DNA of 16,010 nt from DSOS01 sp035286585 (lineage in GTDB: Bacteria; Chloroflexota; Anaerolineae; Anaerolineales; UBA4823). Where the stretch lies: assembly GCA_035286585.1 (NCBI GenBank), contig DATEDC010000016.1, forward strand, positions 1 through 16,010. The letters are read 5' to 3'. Under the pieces are notes generated by a model. That model searched no databases, was not told the origin of the DNA, and worked only from the letters and a program-made list of their open reading frames with translations. The translations under genes were made by a program, and so were the position numbers. Position 1 is the first letter of the stretch; every line of letters begins with the position of its first letter. Shown piece by piece: positions 1 to 7,239 of this stretch.

Positions 1-927
1 AAGACTGTGGTCGAGCTGGCTCACGCCGGCCTGGGCGCCAGCGCCGAATGGTCGCAGATGGTCGCTGAGGCCACCAAGGGCTGGCAATCCGACCTGGAGA
101 ACCTGGAATCTGTCCTGGAAACCGGCCAGGACCTGCGCTTCGTGCGCCGCCCCATGTTGGGCATCGGCCTGAGCGACTTCAACGCCGAGATCGCCGCACA
201 ACTGGATGTCCCGGTGAGCGAGGGTATGCGCATCGACAGCACCCTCGAGAACATGGGCGCCCGGGCAGCCGGTTTACAAAATAACGATGTAATCGTAAGT
301 ATCGCCGGTCGTCCGGTGACCGATTACCCCAGCCTGGTTGCCGCATTGCAAGGTCATCGCGCCGATGAGACGGTCCAAGTGGTCTTTTACCGCGGCCCCG
401 AGAAGCAGACCGTGAACATGCTGCTCTCCCGCCGCCCGCTGCCAGACATCCCCGCTACCGCAGAAGCCCTGGCGGACTTCGTGCTCAAGCGCAGCGCGGA
501 AATCCAATCCGATCTCGAAGGTTTTTTCACCGGCGTCAGCGAGGCGGAGGCCTCCATCAAGCCTGCTCCGCAAGAGTGGAGCATCAAGGAAGTCCTGGCC
601 CATTTGATCCATGGTGAGCGCTATGGGCAGCTCTGGATGGTGGAATTGATCGATGGTAATGAGGCTCATCACGATGGCTGGGGAGGCAACCTTCACGCTC
701 AGGTGGAGGCCACTGCCAGCGTATACCCCACCATCCAGGAGATGCTGGCCGACTATGGACGCCTGCGCGAGGAGACCATCGCCCTGATCGCCCGCCTGCC
801 GCAGGATTTCGTCGCTCGCAAGGGCTCCTACTGGCGGCTGGCCTACAACCTGGTCGACGACCCCTTCCATCACCGACTGCACCTGGACCAGATGCGCCTC
901 GCCCTCGCCGCCGCCCGCAGCCAATAG
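1..927 (+). CDS. SRPBCC (AHSA1-like) / PDZ / DinB-like fusion protein, 5'-truncated by the window edge
   Basis: The reading frame is open from base 1, so the GTG at 7 is probably internal and the gene starts outside the window. About the first 40 residues (HAGLG, EW, then GW and NLESVLE) resemble the C-terminal helix of AHSA1-type SRPBCC domains, which bind hydrophobic ligands. A PDZ domain follows at about residues 50-145 counted from base 7, with LGIGL, GARAAGLQNNDVIVSIAG and a closing strand before SRRP. The last 150 residues are DinB-like: EWSIKEVLAHLIHGE near residue 197 and FHHRLHLDQM near the end supply the widely spaced histidines that bind metal in this four-helix fold. The biological role is unknown; DinB-family enzymes include metal-dependent thiol transferases. 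The three-domain fusion is clear, its substrate is not. It stops 246 bases before the crotonase gene and is probably separately transcribed. Confidence 0.82.
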   Translation, partial: KTVVELAHAGLGASAEWSQMVAEATKGWQSDLENLESVLETGQDLRFVRRPMLGIGLSDFNAEIAAQLDVPVSEGMRIDSTLENMGARAAGLQNNDVIVSIAGRPVTDYPSLVAALQGHRADETVQVVFYRGPEKQTVNMLLSRRPLPDIPATAEALADFVLKRSAEIQSDLEGFFTGVSEAEASIKPAPQEWSIKEVLAHLIHGERYGQLWMVELIDGNEAHHDGWGGNLHAQVEATASVYPTIQEMLADYGRLREETIALIARLPQDFVARKGSYWRLAYNLVDDPFHHRLHLDQMRLALAAARSQ

Positions 928-990
928 GTTATAATTATGGTCGTCAAAGTCAGAATATCCTTCATTGGCGCCATTTCCACTCCTAAAATA

Positions 991-1094
991 CTGTCACTGC
1001 GAGCAAAGCGTGGCAGTCTCCCGCTACGGAGGGGATTGCTTCACTCGCAGAGCATGTCCTGAGGTACGAAGGAAACACTCGTTCGCAATGACAG
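991..1094. repeat. Dispersed inverted-repeat element (MITE/REP-like)
   Basis: The ends are imperfect inverted repeats: CTGTCACTGCGAG at 991-1003 against the complement of CTCGTTCGCAATGACAG at 1078-1094. An inner imperfect stem pairs GGCAGTCTCCC (1012-1022) with GGGGATTGC (1031-1039). Similar elements, with a TGTCATTGCGAG-type end and a central GGCAATCTCC, are scattered in many Chloroflexota and other environmental genomes, to my recollection. It encodes nothing convincing; the 61-codon frame across it is a by-product of the repeat. It occupies most of the 246-base gap between two genes and could fold as a long hairpin in RNA. Confidence 0.7.
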
Positions 1095-1173
1095 TTTCCT
1101 CGAGGGAGCAGAGCGCCAGCGTTGTCGAGATACTCTTAAGCAAAGGTTAAGCCCACCTCAGGGAGAGACAGGA

Positions 1174-2070
1174 TTGGAAGAGCGCACATTCACCGGCAAA
1201 GATATCCAGGATTTTCACTTCGAGCACATTCTCTACGCGAAGCGCGATTACCGCGCCACCATCACCTTCAACCGCCCCGAAGTGCTCAACGCGGTCAACT
1301 ACGGTGTGCTGAGCGAGATGCAAATTGCCCTCAAGGACGCCAGTTGGGATGACCGCGTCGCTGTGCTGGTGCTCACCGGCGCCGGGGAGCGCGCTTTCTG
1401 CACCGGCGCAGATCTTAAAGAGCAGGAGCAGTTCCTGAAGCGGCCGCGCGATTACTGGAAGTGGATGGGCGAATTTATCCACACCCACGAGCTCCTGCGT
1501 AACCTGGGCAAGCCCAGCCTGGCGCGGCTGAACGGGATCGTCGTCGGCGGCGGCAACGAGTTCAACATGTCCTGCGACCTGGCAGTCGCCGTGGATGACA
1601 TCTACATCCGCCAGGTAGGCACCAGCCACGGCAGCGTCGCCCTGGCCGGCGCCACCCAGTTCCTGCCCCTGATCGTCGGCGACCGCCGCGCCCGCGAGAT
1701 CCTGCTGCTCAACGAGGAGATCCCCGCTCGGAAAGCCCTGGAATGGGGGCTGGTGAATTGGGTCGTCCCCCGCCGCGAGCTGGACGCCAAAGTGGACGAG
1801 ATCGTCGCCAAGCTGGTCGCTAAGCTGCCGGAGAAAACCCGCTACACCAGGCAGCAGCTCAACTTCTGGCGCGATTTGAGCTGGCACCTGACCATCGGTC
1901 ACGGTCGCGATTGGCTGGCGATCCACAACACCAGCCCTGAAACCTGGGAGGGGGTGCGCGCCTTCAACGAGAAGCGCATCCCGGATTACGAGAGCCTGCG
2001 CCGCCGGTGGGCGGAGGACCAGGCTCCCGAATGGCTGGATGGCGAGCCGCCCCAGGCGCCGTCCGAATGA
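1174..2070 (+). CDS. Enoyl-CoA hydratase/isomerase (crotonase) family protein, probable phenylacetate-pathway enzyme
   Basis: This is a crotonase-fold acyl-CoA enzyme of 298 residues. The oxyanion-hole segments are visible as AFCTGADL (about 74-81) and GIVVGGGNEF (121-130). Glu129 matches the first catalytic Glu of enoyl-CoA hydratases (Glu144 in the rat enzyme). The second (rat Glu164) falls on Gly149 by ungapped alignment, so this is unlikely to be a standard two-glutamate hydratase. It may be an isomerase, a hydrolase or a MenB-like carbon-carbon bond enzyme. The charged C-terminal tail beyond residue 250 is longer than usual. Translation probably starts at TTG 1174, seven bases after GGGAGA. 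It ends 9 bases before the aldehyde dehydrogenase start and appears to be the first gene of the phenylacetate run. By context it could do PaaG- or PaaF-type chemistry, but the exact reaction cannot be read from the sequence. Confidence 0.85.
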   Translation: MEERTFTGKDIQDFHFEHILYAKRDYRATITFNRPEVLNAVNYGVLSEMQIALKDASWDDRVAVLVLTGAGERAFCTGADLKEQEQFLKRPRDYWKWMGEFIHTHELLRNLGKPSLARLNGIVVGGGNEFNMSCDLAVAVDDIYIRQVGTSHGSVALAGATQFLPLIVGDRRAREILLLNEEIPARKALEWGLVNWVVPRRELDAKVDEIVAKLVAKLPEKTRYTRQQLNFWRDLSWHLTIGHGRDWLAIHNTSPETWEGVRAFNEKRIPDYESLRRRWAEDQAPEWLDGEPPQAPSE

Positions 2071-2079
2071 GAGAGAGCT

Positions 2080-3588
2080 ATGGCTTTGAATCTACCCGTT
2101 GATGTAACCCTTCAACCCGGCACGCTGGCATTCCTGGAGTCGGTTCCCAAGAAGCTGCTCATCGGCAGCGAGTGGGTGGAGGCAGCCAGCGGAGAGACCT
2201 TCGCCACCATCAACCCGGCTACCGGTGAAGAGCTCGCCCGCGTCGCCCTGGCAGGGGCTGAAGACGTGGACCGAGCGGTCGCGGCTGCCCGCTCCGCATT
2301 CGAGAGCGGCCCCTGGAGCACGATGAGCGGCGAGCAGCGCGGCTACCTGCTCTGGAAGCTGGCCGACCTGGTTGAGGCTCACGCGGATGAGCTGGCCGAG
2401 CTGGATACCCTGGATAATGGCAAACCCCTGCGCGTCTCCCGTAAAGGCGACCTGCCCCAGGCGGTCAGGCACTTCCGTTATTACGCTGGTCTGGCAGGCA
2501 AGATCGAGGGCAGCACCATCCCGGTTTCCCTGCCGGACCTTTTTGTGTACACCCTGCGTGAGCCGATGGGCGTGGCAGGCCTGATCATCCCCTGGAATTT
2601 CCCCCTGCTGATGGCAGCCTGGAAGCTCGCCCCTGCCTTGGCCGCTGGCAACACCGCCATTCTTAAACCCGCCGAGGAGACGCCCCTCTCCGCCCTGCTC
2701 CTGGGCGATTTGATCCTCCAGGCCGGCTTTCCCGCCGGCGTGGTGAACATCCTGACCGGCCCTGGGCTGCCCACGGGCGCCGCCATCGTGAGCCACGTGG
2801 GCGTGGATAAGGTTGCCTTCACCGGCTCCACCCTGGTCGGCCGCGAAATCATGAAGAACGCTGCTTTGAGCAATTTGAAGCGTGTCAGCCTTGAGCTGGG
2901 CGGCAAATCTCCCAACGTGATCTTCGCCGATGCCGACCTGCCCAAGGCCATCAAGGGCGCAAATTGGGCTGTCTTCAGCACCGCCGGGCAGGAGTGCGTG
3001 GCAGGGTCGCGCCTGTTCATCGAGCGCCCGGTTTACGACCAGGTTCTAGAAGGCCTGGCCTCCGAGGCTCAGCGCATCCGGGTTGGCAACGGCTTCACGC
3101 CTGGAGTGCACATCGGCCCGCTCGTCTCTGAAACACAGCTCGAGCGCGTGATGGGTTACCTCGAGGTGGGCAGGCAGGGGAGGGCTGAGATCCTCACCGG
3201 GGGTGTGCGCCTGGGCGGCGAGCTGGCTGGCGGCTATTTTCTCTCCCCCACCATTTTCACCCACCAGGATGACAGCCAGCCGCTTGTACAGGAAGAGATT
3301 TTTGGCCCCGTGGTGGCGGCAACTGCCTTTGACGACTGGCAGGAGTTGGTGGAGCGCGCCAACCGTACCCGCTATGGCCTGGCCGCGGGCGTCTGGACTC
3401 GGGATGTCAGCAAAGCCCACCGCTTCGCCCAGGCCGTTCGGGCGGGCACCGTCTGGATCAACTGCTACGGCTTGTTCGATCCCGCCGCCCCCTTTGGGGG
3501 CTACAAAGAGAGTGGGTTTGGGCGCGAGATGGGCCAGGAAGCCCTGGAGCTGTTCACCCAGACCAAGACCGTTTGGGTGGGGCTTTAA
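2080..3588 (+). CDS. NAD(P)-dependent aldehyde dehydrogenase
   Basis: This is a full-length 502-residue ALDH-superfamily enzyme that oxidises an aldehyde to the acid in the cytoplasm. The signature residues are all present: Asn173 in PWNFP, Glu272 in LELGGKSPN, the nucleophile Cys306 in AGQECVAGSR, and the cofactor-binding EEIFGPV near residue 407. It lacks the MaoC-type ring-opening domain fused to the ALDH in E. coli PaaZ. Two roles fit the context. It could be a stand-alone 3-oxo-5,6-dehydrosuberyl-CoA semialdehyde dehydrogenase acting after ring cleavage. Alternatively it could oxidise phenylacetaldehyde to phenylacetate, since its length and motifs also match PAD/FeaB and betaine-aldehyde types. 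The ATG at 2080 follows GAGAGAG, 9 bases after the crotonase stop, and paaA begins 24 bases after its own stop. The family is certain and the substrate is not. Confidence 0.92.
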   Translation: MALNLPVDVTLQPGTLAFLESVPKKLLIGSEWVEAASGETFATINPATGEELARVALAGAEDVDRAVAAARSAFESGPWSTMSGEQRGYLLWKLADLVEAHADELAELDTLDNGKPLRVSRKGDLPQAVRHFRYYAGLAGKIEGSTIPVSLPDLFVYTLREPMGVAGLIIPWNFPLLMAAWKLAPALAAGNTAILKPAEETPLSALLLGDLILQAGFPAGVVNILTGPGLPTGAAIVSHVGVDKVAFTGSTLVGREIMKNAALSNLKRVSLELGGKSPNVIFADADLPKAIKGANWAVFSTAGQECVAGSRLFIERPVYDQVLEGLASEAQRIRVGNGFTPGVHIGPLVSETQLERVMGYLEVGRQGRAEILTGGVRLGGELAGGYFLSPTIFTHQDDSQPLVQEEIFGPVVAATAFDDWQELVERANRTRYGLAAGVWTRDVSKAHRFAQAVRAGTVWINCYGLFDPAAPFGGYKESGFGREMGQEALELFTQTKTVWVGL

Positions 3589-3600
3589 CCAGACCGTCCC

Positions 3601-3606
3601 AGGAGG
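3601..3606 (+). promoter_or_regulatory. Ribosome binding site that fixes the paaA start
   Basis: A perfect AGGAGG lies five bases before ATG 3612. It favours this start over an upstream in-frame TTG at 3573, which would overlap the end of the aldehyde dehydrogenase gene and has no such site. Confidence 0.8.
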
Positions 3607-3611
3607 CGATT

Positions 3612-4583
3612 ATGTATGGCACGAGCATTGACGATATCGAGCAGGCAGCTGAACAAGAGGGCGAGCTGCTCGAATTTGAGGCGCGCATCGCCCGTGGCGA
3701 GAAGATCGAACCGGGCGACTGGATGCCGGATGAGTACCGCCGCCAGCTCATCCGCATGATCTCCCAGCACGCCCACAGCGAGATTGTCGGCATGTTGCCC
3801 GAGGGCGCCTGGATCACGCGCGCCCCCAGCCTGCGCCGCAAAATGATTTTGTTGGCCAAGGTACAGGACGAAGCTGGTCACGGGCAGTACCTTTATCACG
3901 CCGCGGAAACCCTGGGAGTTTCGCGCGAGGAAATGCTGGAAGCCCTTCACTCCGGTCGCGCCAAGTATTCCAATATATTCAACTACCCCACCCTGAATTG
4001 GGCCGATATCGGCGTGATCGGCTACCTGGTGGACTTTGCCGCCATATTAAACCAGACCATGCTGGCGCGTTGTTCTTACGGCCCATACGCCCGCGCCATG
4101 GTGCGCATCAGCGCCGAGGAGAATTTCCACAAGAAGCAGGGCCAGGACCTGGTCATCCACATGTCCCGGGGCACTCCGCAGCAAAAAGCCATGGTTCAGG
4201 ACGCCATCAACCGCTGGTGGTGGCCCACCTTGATGATGTTCGGACCTCCGGACAGCGATTCCCCCAACACGCCCATCCTGCAGCGCTGGGGGATCAAGAC
4301 CAAAACCAACGATGAGCTGCGCCAGGCTTTCATCAACGAAATCGTCCCCGAGCTGCACGCCCTGGGGCTGAGCCTGCCCGATCCCGACCTGCGCTTCGAC
4401 CCGCAAACAGGTGACTGGATCACCGGTCCGATCGACTGGGAGGAGTTCTGGCGGGTGATCAAGGGTTACGGGCCCTGCAACAAGGAGCGCATGGAAGCCC
4501 GGGTGAAAGCCCACGATGATGGTCGCTGGGTGCGCCTCGCCCTGGCAGCCTACGCTCAAAAACAATCGATAAATCGATCCTGA
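3612..4583 (+). CDS. paaA: 1,2-phenylacetyl-CoA epoxidase, catalytic subunit A
   Basis: PaaA is the diiron subunit of the multicomponent monooxygenase that converts phenylacetyl-CoA to its ring 1,2-epoxide using O2 and NADPH-derived electrons. The 323-residue product is slightly longer than E. coli PaaA (309). It shows the ferritin-like iron-ligand pattern: Glu57 in a first helix (HAHSEIVGMLPEG), Glu87-x-x-His90 in DEAGHGQYLYHAAETLG, and Glu170-x-x-His173 in EENFHKKQG. The GHGQYLYHAAE and NFHKKQGQDL stretches are characteristic of PaaA. The extra C-terminal residues are basic. It is followed immediately by the helical-repeat gene and then paaB and paaC, so the epoxidase subunits are co-transcribed. 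The assignment is firm. Confidence 0.95.
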   Translation: MYGTSIDDIEQAAEQEGELLEFEARIARGEKIEPGDWMPDEYRRQLIRMISQHAHSEIVGMLPEGAWITRAPSLRRKMILLAKVQDEAGHGQYLYHAAETLGVSREEMLEALHSGRAKYSNIFNYPTLNWADIGVIGYLVDFAAILNQTMLARCSYGPYARAMVRISAEENFHKKQGQDLVIHMSRGTPQQKAMVQDAINRWWWPTLMMFGPPDSDSPNTPILQRWGIKTKTNDELRQAFINEIVPELHALGLSLPDPDLRFDPQTGDWITGPIDWEEFWRVIKGYGPCNKERMEARVKAHDDGRWVRLALAAYAQKQSINRS

Positions 4584-4601
4584 ATGGAGAGAAAGAAGCA
4601 A

Positions 4602-5078
4602 ATGCTAGACGAGGACCAGCAAACCCACCGAAAATTCGCCGTTGACCTGTTCAACCAGGTGTGGGATCTGCTCGACAAGCCCGAGCGCACCAGGGAAGAG
4701 GATGACACCATGCTGCACGCCGCTCACGCTTCCCGCTACCACTGGGGGTTAGCCGGCACCGCCCTGAACCTGGCACGCGGCGAGTGGCAGGTATCTCGCG
4801 TCTATGCCGCCCTTCAGCGGCCTGAGCCAGCGCTTTTCCATGCCCGGCGCTCCCTGGAGATTTGCCAGGAGAATGGCTTTGGCGACTTCGACCTGGCTTT
4901 TGCCCATGAAGCGCTTGCCCGCGCCAGCGCCATTGCTGGCGATGCTGCGCGGCGCGATCGCGAGCTGGAGCTGGCAGCGGTAGCCGGGCAGGCTATCGCC
5001 GAGGAAGACGATCGCAAGTATTTCTTTTCCGAGCTGAAGTCCATCCCCGGCTACGAGGATTTCCAGCCCGCCGGCTAG
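4602..5078 (+). CDS. Small TPR-like helical-repeat protein inserted between paaA and paaB
   Basis: I do not recognise this 158-residue protein as a known Paa subunit. It is almost all alpha-helical. Paired-helix segments (LHAAHASRYHWGLAGTALNL, then GEWQVSRVYAALQRPEPALF, then FDLAFAHEALARASAIAG) have the small-residue spacing of tetratricopeptide repeats. No metal-binding or catalytic motif is evident, and there is no signal peptide or membrane segment. I chose ATG 4602 because GGAGAGAAAG lies just upstream; ATG 4584, touching the paaA stop, has no ribosome binding site. It sits where paaB usually follows paaA, and paaB starts 5 bases after it. That position suggests a scaffold, chaperone or assembly role for the epoxidase, but this is inference from position only. 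Confidence 0.8.
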   Translation: MLDEDQQTHRKFAVDLFNQVWDLLDKPERTREEDDTMLHAAHASRYHWGLAGTALNLARGEWQVSRVYAALQRPEPALFHARRSLEICQENGFGDFDLAFAHEALARASAIAGDAARRDRELELAAVAGQAIAEEDDRKYFFSELKSIPGYEDFQPAG

Positions 5079-5083
5079 CAGCC

Positions 5084-5626
5084 ATGCCAGACGATACCCA
5101 GTGGTCTCGCTTTCAGGTGTTCGTCCAGGTTAAACCAGGGGCTCCCTTCCTGGATTATGGCTCGGTGCATGCTCCGGACCTCGAGCTGGCATTGCTCAAC
5201 GCGCGGGATGTGTTCGCCCGCCGCCCGGATTGCGTCGCCATGTGGGTCGTCCCCGCAGAAGGCATCTTCTCAAAAACCGTCCAGGAATTGCAGGATTGGG
5301 ACAGCGCTCCTGCCTGGGATAACGCAGGGAACCGCGAAACGTACCACGTCTTCGCCAAGCCCATGCACGCCGGGGCACAAACCCTGCTTGGGCAGGTCGA
5401 AGCCAGCTCGCCAGAGCAGGCCCTGCGGCTCGCCCTGGAACGCTACGAAAATAAAAAACCTGCCTTTGCCTGGTGGGTTTTTCCCGCCCGGCTGGCGCTC
5501 TCCAGCCAGGTGGAGGATATCCCCAGCCTGTACGCCCCCGCCAGGGAGAAAAATTTCCGCCTGTCAACCGATTACAAGACGATCACCGCGATGCGTGAAT
5601 TGCGCCAGCCAGACAAGGATGGATAA
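5084..5626 (+). CDS. paaB: 1,2-phenylacetyl-CoA epoxidase subunit B, tandem-duplicated form
   Basis: PaaB is the small structural subunit that bridges PaaA-PaaC heterodimers in the epoxidase. The first half (about residues 7-68) is a clear PaaB domain: FQVFVQVKPG, DYGSVHAPDLELALLNARD, FARRPDCVAMWVVP. The product has 180 residues, roughly twice the 95 of E. coli PaaB, and the second half (about 87-148) repeats the same fold. YHVFAKP aligns with FQVFVQV, SSPEQALRLALERY with APDLELALLNARDV, and FAWWVFPA with VAMWVVPA. The second copy has lost the GSVHA and RR positions, so the copies have diverged. ATG 5084 lies 5 bases after the previous stop, and the end overlaps paaC by 8 bases. Both point to translational coupling. 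Confidence 0.88.
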   Translation: MPDDTQWSRFQVFVQVKPGAPFLDYGSVHAPDLELALLNARDVFARRPDCVAMWVVPAEGIFSKTVQELQDWDSAPAWDNAGNRETYHVFAKPMHAGAQTLLGQVEASSPEQALRLALERYENKKPAFAWWVFPARLALSSQVEDIPSLYAPAREKNFRLSTDYKTITAMRELRQPDKDG

Positions 5627-6377
5627 TCATCTCAAGAACACACTCCGTGAGCTTCTCGTCGCCCTCGCCGATGACGAGCTGATCCTGGGTCATCGCGATT
5701 CCGAATGGTGCGGTCATGCGCCCATCCTGGAAGAGGATATCGCCTTCGCCAATCTGGCTTTGGACGAAATCGGTCACGCCAACCTGTGGTACTCCGTGCT
5801 GGCGGATCTGGAAGAGGCGGACCGGCAGAGCTTTGTCGACCGGATGGTCTATTGGCGCGATGCGCCGGACTTCCGCAATATCCAAATGGTTGAGCTGCCA
5901 AATGGAGATTGGGCATTCAGTATGTTGCGCCATTACGTATTCGACTCGGCAGAGATCGAGCGTCTGAACGTGCTGGCCGAGAGCGTTTTTCCCCCTTTGG
6001 CTGAGACCGCAGCCAAGATCCGCACCGAAGAGTACTATCACCTGCGCCACACACGCCTCTGGCTGCGCCGCCTGGGACTGGGGACGGCAGAGAGCCGCCA
6101 GCGCCTGCAAGCTGCCCTGGATCAGCTCTGGCCCTATACCGGCCAGTTATTCGAGATGCCCGGCGAACCGGATCACTTATTCGCGTTGGGTATCAAAATG
6201 GATCAGGCATCCCTATCCTGGGAGGCGCAGGTCATCCCCTTTCTCGGCGAGTGCCAGCTCATCCTGCCCGCAGGAGCGGAGCGCCTCCTGAATCGCCAGG
6301 AACACAGCCGCCATCTGCCCATCTTGCTCGCCGAGATGCAGTCGGTGGCCCGCCTTGATCCTGAAGCCGAATGGTAG
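5619..6377 (+). CDS. paaC: 1,2-phenylacetyl-CoA epoxidase subunit C
   Basis: PaaC is the ferritin-like partner that binds PaaA and shapes the active-site complex. The 252-residue length matches the family (E. coli about 248). Family hallmarks are DELILGHRDSEWCGHAP near residue 18, LEEDIAFANLALDEIGHAN near 37, VELPNGDWA near 91 and a closing PILLAEMQ. Here Glu50-x-x-His53 and Glu138-x-x-His141 form two ExxH motifs. As I recall, E. coli PaaC has LGQ at the first position and no Glu at the second, and binds no metal. I chose ATG 5619, inside the end of paaB, because it gives the family N-terminus; a much longer frame from 5157 is only an overlap with paaB. paaD follows 37 bases later. Confidence 0.93.
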   Translation: MDNHLKNTLRELLVALADDELILGHRDSEWCGHAPILEEDIAFANLALDEIGHANLWYSVLADLEEADRQSFVDRMVYWRDAPDFRNIQMVELPNGDWAFSMLRHYVFDSAEIERLNVLAESVFPPLAETAAKIRTEEYYHLRHTRLWLRRLGLGTAESRQRLQAALDQLWPYTGQLFEMPGEPDHLFALGIKMDQASLSWEAQVIPFLGECQLILPAGAERLLNRQEHSRHLPILLAEMQSVARLDPEAEW

Positions 6378-6414
6378 GATAATTAACCGCGCAGGAGCCT
6401 TTCCAAGGATTGTC

Positions 6415-6909
6415 ATGGCATCTATACCACCGCTAACCAGTGAAGATATCTGGGGGTTGCTTGCCGAGATCAAAGACCCCGAGATACCGGCTGTCTCCTT
6501 GGTTGAAATGGGCATGATCCGCCAGGTCGGCCAGGAAAAAAGCAGGGTGATCGTCCTGCTGAGCCCCACATTTGCTGGCTGTCCTGCCCTGGAGGTCATG
6601 CGCCTCGAGATCGACCAGCGGTTGCGGGGGGCGGGGGCGGCGGAAGTGGAGGTGCGTCTCACGCTCGCCCCTCCCTGGAGCACGGACTGGATTACTCCCC
6701 AGGGGCGCGAAAAACTAAAGCGCTTTGGGCTGGCTCCGCCCCCAATCCACAGCGGTCGTTTGCAGCATGCCCTGGAGCAGCCAGTTGCCTGCCCTTATTG
6801 CGATTCGACCCACACCGAGGTCAAGAACGATTTTGGCTCCACCCTCTGCCGTGCAATCATGTACTGTCACGATTGCCGGCAGCCTTTTGAGCAGTTTAAA
6901 CCGCTCTAA
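6415..6909 (+). CDS. paaD: Phenylacetate-pathway MIP18/DUF59 family protein PaaD
   Basis: PaaD is thought to help mature the epoxidase or its iron-sulfur-containing reductase. The 164-residue protein has the DUF59 fold at about residues 8-90, with DPEIP at 21-25, SLVEMGMI just after, and Cys56 in TFAGCPALE, the conserved cysteine of MIP18/SufT relatives. A PaaD-specific C-terminal zinc-ribbon-like module follows: Cys126 and Cys129 (CPYC), Cys145 (TLC), Cys151 and Cys154 (CHDC), then QPFEQFKP. ATG 6415 lies five bases after AAGGA; the frame continues upstream to 6355 only through the end of paaC. Its order after paaC is the classical one, and the expected next gene, paaE, is absent. Confidence 0.93.
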   Translation: MASIPPLTSEDIWGLLAEIKDPEIPAVSLVEMGMIRQVGQEKSRVIVLLSPTFAGCPALEVMRLEIDQRLRGAGAAEVEVRLTLAPPWSTDWITPQGREKLKRFGLAPPPIHSGRLQHALEQPVACPYCDSTHTEVKNDFGSTLCRAIMYCHDCRQPFEQFKPL

Positions 6910-6939
6910 GCTGATCCTATCACCCGAGGAGAATCCGCC

Positions 6940-7239
6940 GTGTCCAAACTGATCGCCCTGTACAAGCAACCCCCCGATCCTGAAGCCTTCGACAAAGCCT
7001 ATTTTGAAACCCACCTGCCCTTGCTCTCCAAAGTGCCCGGTCTGCGCAGCACATCCATCCGTCGCGTCACCCGCACGCTGATGGGGGAGGGTTTTTACAT
7101 GCTGGCTGAGATGGATTTCGCCGATCTGGACACCCTCAAAGCCGCCATGCGCAGCTCGGAGATGGCTGCCGCAGGTGAGAAACTCAACTCCTTTGCCGCT
7201 GGTTTGGTGACCCTTATGTTCGCGGAGACGCAGGGATGA
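6940..7239 (+). CDS. EthD family protein
   Basis: This is a 99-residue ferredoxin-like alpha/beta-barrel protein of the EthD family, which typically forms dimers. The N-terminus (KLIALYKQPPDPEAFDKAYFETHLPLLSKVPGL) has the family pattern of a first strand, a paired acidic/aromatic helix and the HLPL-x3-PGL turn. A later segment FADLDTLKAAMRSSE matches the second-half helix. EthD proteins occur beside monooxygenases and aromatic-degradation genes, but no general catalytic role is established. The GTG start at 6940 has GAGGAG eight bases upstream. The stop overlaps the Nudix start in an ATGA junction, so the two are translationally coupled. Its place directly after paaD suggests an accessory role in the phenylacetate pathway, which is inference. 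Confidence 0.85.
   Translation: MSKLIALYKQPPDPEAFDKAYFETHLPLLSKVPGLRSTSIRRVTRTLMGEGFYMLAEMDFADLDTLKAAMRSSEMAAAGEKLNSFAAGLVTLMFAETQG

Noticed and set aside
965..1150. A 61-codon plus-strand frame between the DinB-like and crotonase genes
   Set aside because: It runs through the inverted-repeat element, has no ribosome binding site and no recognisable protein pattern; similar frames arise in every copy of such repeats.
5157..5618. A 154-codon N-terminal extension of paaC
   Set aside because: The extension overlaps paaB in another frame and is rich in Ser, Pro and Arg typical of off-frame GC-rich translation; the PaaC family begins near 5619.
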